Below, in pieces: positions 48,816 through 54,467 of a stretch of 54,467 nt of DNA (the first letter of the stretch is position 1; every line of letters starts with the position of its first letter). The notes under the pieces are model-generated. The model saw only the letters and a program-made list of their open reading frames with translations. It was not told where the DNA came from and ran no database searches. A program made the position numbers and the translations under genes. The DNA lies in IMG/VR virus record IMGVR_UViG_3300003323_000820, positions 1 through 54,467 of that record. The stretch is one strand, 5' to 3'. The stretch is from a virus.

Positions 48816-49444
48816 CCGGCGCCCCCGTCCTGCTCAGCGAGGCGGGCGGCGATCCACCGGACCGCCGCCGGGACCGTGCGCAGCGCGCTGTCCCCGCTGA
48901 CGGCCGACCAGCGCAGGCGCCCGTTGCCGTACCTGCCGTTCTCACGGGGCAGGGCGGTCGCCGTCCAGACGACGCCCCGCCGCTTGCCGACGGTCTGCAT
49001 GATCTGCCCGACGACGTCCTCCTCCGTGACCCGCTTCACGCCGGTCCGGGTGACGACGAAGTCGTGCGCCTCCCCGCTGGAGAGCCTGCCGTAAGGCAGG
49101 TGCGGCCTGCCCGGCCACAGCAGCAGACCCCCGACCTTGCGCGGCGCCAGACCGTAGCCGTCCGCCGTCGTCGCGGCGCCGCCCCAGTGGCTGTCGCCCT
49201 CGCCCCGGAAGACGAACGCGGCCTCGCACGAGGGACACACCAGCCGGACGGTCGTACGGGTGTAGCTGCTGCCGTGCCCACAGGTGTCGTACTGCTGCGG
49301 GCACTCGTGCGCGGGCCCACCGTGCCTCTCACGGGACACATCGGTGTCCGTACGGACGTCCGCCGTCCACTGCGGGCGGCGGCAGCCGTCGAAGTGCCGC
49401 AGCTCCTGCCACCCCAGGTACGTCTCGACCGGCCCGCTCACCAC
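48812..49444 (-). CDS. Hypothetical zinc-ribbon protein
   Basis: 210 residues from a GTG overlapping the upstream gene. CPQQYDTCGHGSSYTRTTVRLVCPSC (about residues 48-73) is a good zinc-ribbon; a beta-rich middle and an Arg-rich helix follow. Role unknown but a nucleic-acid-binding function is plausible. Confidence 0.6.
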   Translation of the reverse strand: MVSGPVETYLGWQELRHFDGCRRPQWTADVRTDTDVSRERHGGPAHECPQQYDTCGHGSSYTRTTVRLVCPSCEAAFVFRGEGDSHWGGAATTADGYGLAPRKVGGLLLWPGRPHLPYGRLSSGEAHDFVVTRTGVKRVTEEDVVGQIMQTVGKRRGVVWTATALPRENGRYGNGRLRWSAVSGDSALRTVPAAVRWIAARLAEQDGGAG

Positions 49445-50310
49445 ACGCCCCCGTCCACCACGTCACCGGCAGCCGGGCCGTGCCCGCCAGACGGGAGCGG
49501 GTCCTGCCGGGCGGGGGCCACGGCCGCGGCCCGGTCGGCGTCCGCCAGCGCGGCGCCCGCCCGCACCAACGCCTCGGACACGCACCCGGGGGTGCAGTAC
49601 CAGCGCGGCCCCGCGTCCTCGACGCCGGCGACCTCGACCCGCGCCCACCCGATCAGCGCCGGGTCCGACGCGTCGTAGTCGTCGACCGTCCCGCACCCGT
49701 CCGTCGCGCACGGCACGGCCGCGTCGCGGACGCCCGCGAGGAGGAGGGAGGCGAGGGCCTGGCGGTCGTCGCCGCGCACCACCACGTCGGCACGGCCGCC
49801 ATAGGACGACGTGCAGCGCACCACCGCCTGGCTGCCGTCGAGGTGCACGCCACCGCTCCACGCGAGCGTCATCGGTACGGACCCGTACGGGGTCAGCGCG
49901 CGCTCGGCAGCCTTCATTACTTGCGCGACCGTCAGAAGATCCGTCGCGGGGCGGCCCTCACACAGGCGCATGACCGCGTCGAGCTGCCGCTGCACCCCGG
50001 CCAGCGCCGCGAGTTGACGGCCCCGCTCGGTAATCGCCTGATGGGCTTCGGTGTGCGCCTGTTCGGCCGCCGCCTCAGCGATGGCCTCGGCAACCTGCGG
50101 GTCAAAGAGAATGCCGGCGTCCTGCTCAGCCTGCGCGATCTCCCGCGCCGTCGACGACCCGGACGCCATCGCCGCAGCGATCACGCCCTCCGCCGCCCGC
50201 ACCGACGACGCCGGGACGGAGGCGAGGGCCTCACTCACCGGCAACACCCGCACGGGCAACGAGGTCTCGGGGGGCAGGGCCCCCGGGGGGTTCTGGGATG
50301 CTGTAGTCAC
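49438..50310 (-). CDS. Hypothetical early protein
   Basis: 290 residues from a GTG with GGAG upstream. Long helical N-terminal half (SVRAAEGVIAAAMASGSSTAREIAQAEQDAG, EAIAEAAAEQAHTEAHQAITERGRQLAAL), then a beta-rich domain (MTLAWSGGVHLDGSQAVVRCTSSYGGRADVVV) and Cys pairs (CATDGCG, CTPGC). First of the cluster of coupled unknown genes downstream of the two HTH genes. Confidence 0.58.
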   Translation of the reverse strand: MTTASQNPPGALPPETSLPVRVLPVSEALASVPASSVRAAEGVIAAAMASGSSTAREIAQAEQDAGILFDPQVAEAIAEAAAEQAHTEAHQAITERGRQLAALAGVQRQLDAVMRLCEGRPATDLLTVAQVMKAAERALTPYGSVPMTLAWSGGVHLDGSQAVVRCTSSYGGRADVVVRGDDRQALASLLLAGVRDAAVPCATDGCGTVDDYDASDPALIGWARVEVAGVEDAGPRWYCTPGCVSEALVRAGAALADADRAAAVAPARQDPLPSGGHGPAAGDVVDGGVW

Positions 50311-50389
50311 GGTCTCCTCATTTCGACAGTGGTGAGGTGGTCCGAGGGGTCGCGCCTGGGTGGAGCCGGGCTCGGCCCCGAACTGGGGG

Positions 50390-50692
50390 TTATCGGGATC
50401 GGGAGCGGCGGGGAGGCTTCGAGATCAGCCGTACCGGCGCGGTTTCTGCGCGTACGGTCGCCGTCGCCCGGGACCGCCGAGGGCCAGAGGCAGGCCGTGG
50501 TGCCGTGGAGTTTCCAGCGGTTTCCAACTGGCCGACCAGCCAGTCCACTTGTGCGCGGGTGAACTTCCACGTGCCGGCGACTTTCTGCGCCCTGACCTGT
50601 CCGGTTCGTGCCTGCTCGCGCAACCAATAGGCCGACACGCCGAGCGCGTTGGCGACCTCCTCGGCCGGGTAGAGCAGTCGAGGCAGCGTCAC
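50390..50692 (-). CDS. Excisionase/AlpA-like HTH protein
   Basis: 100 residues from a GTG that shares GTGA with the preceding gene. LLYPAEEVANALGVSAYWLREQARTGQVRAQKVAGTWKFTRAQVDWLV is the standard HTH_17 fold of phage excisionases. The C-terminal tail is basic and disordered. Together with its neighbour, a candidate recombination-directionality factor for the integrase. Confidence 0.72.
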   Translation of the reverse strand: MTLPRLLYPAEEVANALGVSAYWLREQARTGQVRAQKVAGTWKFTRAQVDWLVGQLETAGNSTAPRPASGPRRSRATATVRAETAPVRLISKPPRRSRSR

Positions 50693-50919
50693 GCCGAGCC
50701 CTTGACCGTGGCGGTGGCCTGGGCCCGCAGGTACGCCTCAATGGCCTCGACGCTGGAGACAATCCGGCCGTTCAAGCGCCAGGTGCGTGGCCCACGGCCC
50801 TTCGTGCGCCAGGTCCGAATCGTGTTCGGGCGGACGCCGAGCCGAGTAGCGATCCCCGGTCCAGCCACGGTGTCGTGGATGTAGATCAGGCCGGGTGGGG
50901 GACTCTGTCGTGACGGCAT
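50689..50919 (-). CDS. Small HTH protein (excisionase-like)
   Basis: 76 residues with GGAGG before the ATG; overlaps the preceding gene by 34 nt. IHDTVAGPGIATRLGVRPNTIRTWRTKGRGPRTWRLNGRIVSSVEAIEAYL is an HTH_17/MerR-like winged fold. Either this or the next gene could be the excisionase; both are expressed from the early promoter, the usual place for xis. Confidence 0.7.
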   Translation of the reverse strand: MPSRQSPPPGLIYIHDTVAGPGIATRLGVRPNTIRTWRTKGRGPRTWRLNGRIVSSVEAIEAYLRAQATATVKGSA

Positions 50920-51200
50920 TCTTCCTCCATCGTGATTCCCGTCTGGAGCGAATCGAGCGGATCTGGAGACGTGGGGGGCAAAAAAAGAACCAGCACGGCA
51001 ACGCCCAGGGCGTCAGCAATCCGGTGAGCCGCCTCCATGTCACAGGAGCCGTTGCGCCCGGTGAGCAAGTGCCCGACAAGGCCAGGTCCAAGGCCGGTCG
51101 CAGCAGCAAGAGTGCGCACCGTGTACGGGACACCACGTCCGGGCGTCACCATGATTCGGCGGAGCATTTCGGGGTCTCGCAGGGCGTAGCGCACTCTCAC
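50886..51200 (-). CDS. XRE-type regulator (Cro-like)
   Basis: 104 residues from the GTG at 51200, chosen because GGAGAG precedes it and because a longer frame begins with sequence unlike a regulator. VPYTVRTLAAATGLGPGLVGHLLTGRNGSCDMEAAHRIADALGVAV is an XRE-like HTH. It is divergent from the 51441 repressor-like gene with palindromes between, and leads the early operon, as Cro-like proteins do. Confidence 0.7.
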   Translation of the reverse strand: MRVRYALRDPEMLRRIMVTPGRGVPYTVRTLAAATGLGPGLVGHLLTGRNGSCDMEAAHRIADALGVAVLVLFLPPTSPDPLDSLQTGITMEEECRHDRVPHPA

Positions 51201-51223
51201 GACATCTCTCCAGCGGCGCGGTT

Positions 51224-51346
51224 CGTCTATCGCTGTAGATAGTAGAACACAGAAGTGGATGGTGCGTCTACAGATCCGCACGAATGCGTGCTTGCACCGG
51301 TCCGCCACCAGGATCGATACTGATTTTCGTAGACGACTCGTCTACG
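51224..51346. promoter_or_regulatory. Operator region between the divergent XRE genes
   Basis: Contains CTATC-GCTGTA-GATAG (51227-51242) and a perfect 19-bp palindrome CGTAGACGACTCGTCTACG (51328-51346). The hexamer CGTCTA recurs at 51224, 51265 and 51339, with its inverse at 51330. Repeated half-sites between two divergent XRE genes are typical of a phage immunity switch. Confidence 0.68.
51292..51321 (+). promoter_or_regulatory. Candidate promoter of the repressor gene
   Basis: TTGCAC (51292-51297) and GATACT (51316-51321) are 18 bp apart. The 19-bp palindrome begins seven bases after the -10, so a protein bound there would block the start: a sign of autoregulation. Confidence 0.55.
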
Positions 51347-51440
51347 ACTGGAGATGCAGGGGGGCACCGGATAGCCACAACGGCGCGCGGTTCGCTCGCC
51401 AGCACGAGACACCGGTACGCACGTCGCAGAGAGAGGCCCG

Positions 51441-51908
51441 ATGAAGGCACAGGACCGCAGCACCAGCCCAGGCGATGAGGCGGCTGTACCTGAGCACCTC
51501 ACGCGCGACCTGGATCGAGACGACCTGTCACGCCTAGTCCGCGACGCCAACGCCGCCGGCACATCGTTCGCAGTGATGGAGAAGCGAGCCCGAAACGCTG
51601 GCTACCTGCTGAGCAAATCCCAGTTCAACAAGTTCGCACTGAACACCGTGAAGTCCGCTCCCAGCGAGGCCGAGCTCATGGCCATCTCAGCCGGGATCGA
51701 GAAACCATCGCGATTGGTGAAACGCGCCGCTGCGCGACAGTATCTCAATTTCGAAGGCAGCGAACTATCAGGATTCAGTGACGAGATCCGCTTGATCGTT
51801 GCGCACCTGGCGGGAATGCAGCCGGAAGATCAGCGGCGCTGGCGCGCAATGATCGAGGCGGATGAACGCGCCCGCCTCGAAAAACAGCATCAAGCCGAAA
51901 CAGAGTAA
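51441..51908 (+). CDS. Putative phage immunity repressor (XRE-like)
   Basis: 155 residues with AGAGAGG upstream. SFAVMEKRARNAGYLLSKSQFNKFALNTVKSAPSEAELMAISAGIEKPSRLVKRAAARQYL matches the actinobacterial XRE-like HTH layout, followed by a helical domain (SGFSDEIRLIVAHLAGMQPEDQRRWRAMIEADERARLEK). Divergence from the early operon, palindromic operators and proximity to the integrase support it as the lysogeny repressor. Direct repressor activity is inferred. Confidence 0.65.
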   Translation: MKAQDRSTSPGDEAAVPEHLTRDLDRDDLSRLVRDANAAGTSFAVMEKRARNAGYLLSKSQFNKFALNTVKSAPSEAELMAISAGIEKPSRLVKRAAARQYLNFEGSELSGFSDEIRLIVAHLAGMQPEDQRRWRAMIEADERARLEKQHQAETE

Positions 51909-51936
51909 AGCTGACTCCATGGCAGCTGGGGGGCGC

Positions 51937-52182
51937 ATGATCAAATTTAGACTTGGGCGCACCGAAGACGACGCTCCAATCGTCGTCAAGGCACACCGCA
52001 AGGGCGCCCACTTCATTCTCCACGAGGGTTTGTTCAGCGAAGAGCAAGTAGCAGCACTGAACACCGGGACGGCTTCATGGCTTTCTATAGTTGACGCTTG
52101 GCAGCTATGGAAAGGAGAAATCGTAGACCTTAGCGAGGTCGGCCCTGAACCCGAATTGAGAAAAAGAGAGTCCGTACAGTAA
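51937..52182 (+). CDS. Small hypothetical protein before the integrase
   Basis: 81 residues; ATG at 51937 with GGGGGG nearby (an ATG 18 bases upstream lacks a good site). Alpha/beta protein (IVVKAHRKGAHFILHEGLFSEEQVAALNTGTASWLSIVDAWQLWKGE). It lies between the repressor and integrase with small gaps, so is probably co-transcribed. Function unknown. Confidence 0.6.
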   Translation: MIKFRLGRTEDDAPIVVKAHRKGAHFILHEGLFSEEQVAALNTGTASWLSIVDAWQLWKGEIVDLSEVGPEPELRKRESVQ

Positions 52183-52203
52183 TAGCCATTTGGGGGGAAC
52201 CAT

Positions 52204-53754
52204 ATGGCATGGACCGAAGAGTTGGTGAAAGGAATTAGGGGAAGGTATCGCGACGCATCGGGAAACAAATGTTCGGTGCTTGACGAATACGGAAATCCCC
52301 GCCTGTTCCGCACCAAGACAGAGGCGCTCAAGGCTGCTCGCGACATTGAGTCCGACATCCGTAAGGGACGACATCGTGACCCTAAGAGCGGCCTGGAAAC
52401 CTTCGCCGACTACGTGAACCGTTGGTATGAGGCGCTGGAACTCGCTCCATCTACAATGCAGAACTACAAGAATCACATCGAGCATCACCTCCTGCCGTAC
52501 TTCGGCGACATGATGCTCAAGGAGATCACAAAGACCCACGTACAGATGTGGGAAGCCGCCGAAAAAGCTGCGGGCTATACCACCAGCATCAGTACCTGGC
52601 GAGGAACTCTCCACGTCATCCTGGGCGACGCCGCAGATGAGGGTTTGATACCTACAAACCCTGCGGCCAGACGTCGGAACCGCGGTCGTCGATCGGGCTC
52701 GTCGCGTAAGCGGGCGCCGGAGAAAGCGATCACCACTGCGCTCGGAGCGCTCCTCGTCGCCGAACGCGCGTCCTTGCTGTCGGGCCGGGACGATGAGTTC
52801 GTCCTGATCGTCACAGACACGTACACCGGGAACCGGTGGGGCGAACTCGTCGGCCTGGAGGCGAAGTACGTCCGAACGAGCACCATCCGCGTCGAGCACC
52901 AGTTGTACGAGCTGGACAGCGGCGAGTTCGTAGAGGGGCCGCCCAAGGAAGACTCCTTCCGCACCCTGGACACACCCCCCTGGCACTCACGACTGCTGAA
53001 ACAGTTCATACGCGAGAATCCGAAGCCCCCCTGCCTATGCCACGGCAAGGTGTATGTCTTCTCTGGCTATGGAGCGGCCAACGGCAAGGGCGGCAAGCCC
53101 GGAGTGACACTCAAGGAGGTGGCTGCCCGCGCCGGCGTTTCGACGGGCACGGTGTCCAACGTCCTCAACCGCCCCGAGCGGGTCTCGGAAACCACCCGTG
53201 AGCGGGTGCTGGCAGCCATCACGGACTTGGACTACACACGCAACGTCCCATCGTCGGAACACGCCCCTCACTACCGACGCAGCGGATTCGCCCAGTGGCT
53301 CTTCCAACCGGCGGCCACGGGTTGGTATCCGGAAAAGGCGCCGGCCCCCAGGCACCTGGTGCCCGTGCTGGCGGACCCCTGGCCTGGAGTACCCGCACGG
53401 GGCCGCGGAGCCGCCGAGCGCGCGGACGCGTGCTGGACGCCCATCGCCCCGGGTTTGACGCCACATGGCCTACGCCATCTCGACAAGGCGATCATGGAGG
53501 ACCTCGGGACCCCTTCGAAGCTAATGGATGAACGCATGGGGCATTTCGACGGCTCCGTACAAGCCCGGTACTCACACGTCACGCCCGGGATGCGGAAGCG
53601 GCTGATGGAAGGGTTCACCCAGGTGTGGGAAGCCTCGCTGGATGCCCGCTTGGCCATGGCCCCGAGGTCACCGGTCAAGATCCTGGACCGGCTGCTGCTG
53701 GAGCGCGCCGCCAACGTCACGGTCCTGCCCCAGCCCGTCAAGATCGGAGCATGA
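52204..53754 (+). CDS. int: Tyrosine integrase with inserted LacI-type HTH
   Basis: 516 residues with GGGGGGAA before the ATG. N-terminal arm-binding (1-60) and core-binding (65-170) domains. Catalytic residues: Arg211 (TYTGNRWGEL), Lys248 (PPKEDSFRTLDTP), His421-x-x-Arg424 (TPHGLRH), His447 (MGHFD) and nucleophile Tyr456 (RYSHV). Between Lys248 and His421, residues 301-346 (VTLKEVAARAGVSTGTVSNV, then LNRPERVSE...) are a complete LacI-family DNA-binding motif, followed by a ~65-residue Pro/Arg-rich stretch. The catalytic residues all remain. It catalyses att recombination at tRNA-Pro. Confidence 0.92.
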   Translation: MAWTEELVKGIRGRYRDASGNKCSVLDEYGNPRLFRTKTEALKAARDIESDIRKGRHRDPKSGLETFADYVNRWYEALELAPSTMQNYKNHIEHHLLPYFGDMMLKEITKTHVQMWEAAEKAAGYTTSISTWRGTLHVILGDAADEGLIPTNPAARRRNRGRRSGSSRKRAPEKAITTALGALLVAERASLLSGRDDEFVLIVTDTYTGNRWGELVGLEAKYVRTSTIRVEHQLYELDSGEFVEGPPKEDSFRTLDTPPWHSRLLKQFIRENPKPPCLCHGKVYVFSGYGAANGKGGKPGVTLKEVAARAGVSTGTVSNVLNRPERVSETTRERVLAAITDLDYTRNVPSSEHAPHYRRSGFAQWLFQPAATGWYPEKAPAPRHLVPVLADPWPGVPARGRGAAERADACWTPIAPGLTPHGLRHLDKAIMEDLGTPSKLMDERMGHFDGSVQARYSHVTPGMRKRLMEGFTQVWEASLDARLAMAPRSPVKILDRLLLERAANVTVLPQPVKIGA

Positions 53755-53763
53755 TCATGAACC

Positions 53764-53796
53764 TGCCCCAGATCTGCCCCAGATTCACGCCCCAGA
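53764..53796. repeat. Candidate right integrase arm-type sites
   Basis: TGCCCCAGA at 53764-53772 and 53775-53783 and CGCCCCAGA at 53788-53796 directly follow the integrase stop, about 105 bp from the attR core. The same motif lies at 137-156 beside attL. Confidence 0.6.
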
Positions 53797-53861
53797 TCTC
53801 GAACTATCTGCCAGAAAGGGCCTGTGACCTGTATGGTAAGCGTCGCGAACGCAGAATCCCT

Positions 53862-53921
53862 CCTGGTAGCTCTCTTCCTTCGGGACGAAGAGGTCGTGGG
53901 TTCAAATCCCGCCACCCCGAC
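53862..53921 (+). other. Partial tRNA-Pro(CGG)-like sequence at attR
   Basis: CCTGGTAGC resembles the D-loop region. The anticodon arm CTTCC-TTCGGGA-CGAAG (53874-53890) has anticodon CGG (53881-53883) but a C-C mismatch closing the stem. The T-arm and acceptor 3' strand follow. There is no 5' acceptor strand or normal D-stem, so it is not a functional tRNA: it is phage-carried similarity that extends the att region. Confidence 0.75.
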
Positions 53922-53923
53922 AG
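53901..53923. other. attR core
   Basis: Identical to bases 1-23 of the window; identity stops after CAG (attL continues CTAGG, attR TGTTT). Marks the right boundary of the element. Confidence 0.85.
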
Positions 53924-53937
53924 TGTTTGACCAGGTC

Positions 53938-53969
53938 AGGCCTGGTGCTGAGAGATCAGCACCAGGCCT
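53938..53969 (+). terminator. Host terminator of tRNA-Pro
   Basis: A 14-bp perfect stem (AGGCCTGGTGCTGA 53938-53951 with 53956-53969) and a GAGA tetraloop, followed by GGTTTGTTTT. Before integration this would have ended the tRNA-Pro transcript. Confidence 0.85.
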
Positions 53970-54398
53970 GGTTTGTTTTGCGGGGGGGGGTGTGTTCTGG
54001 GTGTGGTTTCGACAGCGGGATGTGGGTGGTCCGCTCTGTCGGGGAGCACGTGCGGCCTCGGGAGCGTCGTCGCTGAGCGGGGTTGGGTGGGGGGCTGGGG
54101 TCGAGGTTGCTCCGCCGGTTCTGGCCGTCTTCGGTTGCGGTGTCGCGGGAGGCGCTGCCGAGGTGTATTCGCAGCGGGTGCGTGACGTTCTGTCGGCGGT
54201 GCTTCGGTTGGTCTGCGCAGTGGAGTTCGGTGACGGGGATCCGCGGTGGCTTCCGTATACGGCGAGTGCTTCACATGTGGGCCGGAGGTCTACGGGGGGC
54301 GTGTGGGGATCGTAGGCCCGTGGCGGGTGACGAGGCGTGCGTCTACTCCACGGTCGCGGTGTATTACGCGTAACTGCGGATGCCGCCGATTGGGAGGT

Positions 54399-54444
54399 GT
54401 GGAGGGCCCGGGTCCCGTCCCCACACGGTGTCCGGGCCCTCCAC
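54399..54444. terminator. Terminator near the window end
   Basis: A 13-bp perfect stem (GTGGAGGGCCCGG 54399-54411 with 54432-54444) and 20-nt loop, in host sequence; probably ends a gene located outside the window. Confidence 0.65.
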
Positions 54445-54467
54445 GATCAGGGGGTTATGCAGGTGGC

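Larger units (their letters stand above)
53924..54467. other. Host flank beyond attR, no clear gene
   Basis: 544 bp of chromosomal sequence. Apart from the two terminators annotated separately, I see no frame with a convincing ribosome site, homology or domain. G- and GT-rich sequence dominates the first 300 bp. Confidence 0.5.

Noticed and set aside
53104-53241. Integrase broken by a fused or frameshifted LacI gene
   Set aside because: The frame is continuous and every catalytic residue on both sides is present, so this is an insertion rather than a broken gene or assembly error.
53862-53921. A functional tRNA-Pro at the right end
   Set aside because: No 5' acceptor strand or proper D-stem, and a mismatch in the anticodon stem; the intact gene should be left of the window.
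53824-54315. Plus-strand frame of 163 codons across attR
   Set aside because: It reads straight through the partial tRNA and att core (the EVVGSNPATPT string is the usual translation of a tRNA 3' end) and a strong terminator; no ribosome site.

Overview
The window is very GC-rich and uses Streptomyces-style signals: GTG and ATG starts behind GGAGG/GAAGGA sites, ATGA/GTGA gene overlaps, and rare TTA codons. It reads as a Streptomyces (or close relative) chromosome segment that is almost entirely one integrated temperate siphovirus. The first 23 bases are the 3' end of a tRNA-Pro gene, and the identical 23 bases recur at 53901-53923. These are taken as attL and attR of a ~53.9 kb prophage. A tyrosine integrase (52204-53754) ends just before attR. 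Short TGCCCCAGA-type repeats, likely integrase arm sites, lie just inside both ends, so everything between them appears to be one element. Only 53924-54467 is host flank.

Layout, left to right. 0.2-12.9 kb is cargo, not phage morphogenesis. It holds a small secreted-peptide gene divergent from a TrmB/LuxR-like regulator with a perfect 17-bp inverted repeat between them; an XRE regulator; a complete lasso-peptide cluster (precursor, cyclase, fused leader-binding/protease protein, ABC exporter; 7375 down to 2495, minus strand); a divergent HTH/TPR-type regulator with four TTA codons; a tightly overlapped operon of small unknown proteins; and a second XRE-TPR regulator. 12.9-15.6 kb holds the lysis genes (two holin-like proteins and two CHAP-type hydrolases). 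15.6-30.2 kb holds tail, connector and capsid genes. 30.2-36.9 kb holds MuF-like protein, portal, terminases, a small primase-polymerase domain protein and HNH. All of these are on the minus strand.

36.9-51.2 kb is the minus-strand early region: a DNA methyltransferase, a ~1.2 kb nearly gene-free stretch with several inverted repeats, many small accessory genes, a candidate replication initiator (44397-45854), and two small excisionase/AlpA-like DNA-binding proteins. 51.2-51.44 kb is the likely immunity switch: two divergent XRE-type genes with palindromic operators between them. The plus-strand repressor side runs into the integrase.

How it fits together: the minus-strand early genes would be held off by the repressor at 51441; excision would use the integrase plus a small HTH protein; replication and late gene expression then run leftward to lysis. 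The lasso cluster is best explained as lysogenic-conversion cargo, giving the lysogen a secreted knotted peptide. The predicted core is GSAGNDKADDTQYWT with a Gly1-Asp9 ring. The most interesting items are the lasso cluster inside a prophage, the peptide/regulator/palindrome module at the left end, and the LacI-type DNA-binding insertion inside the integrase catalytic domain.
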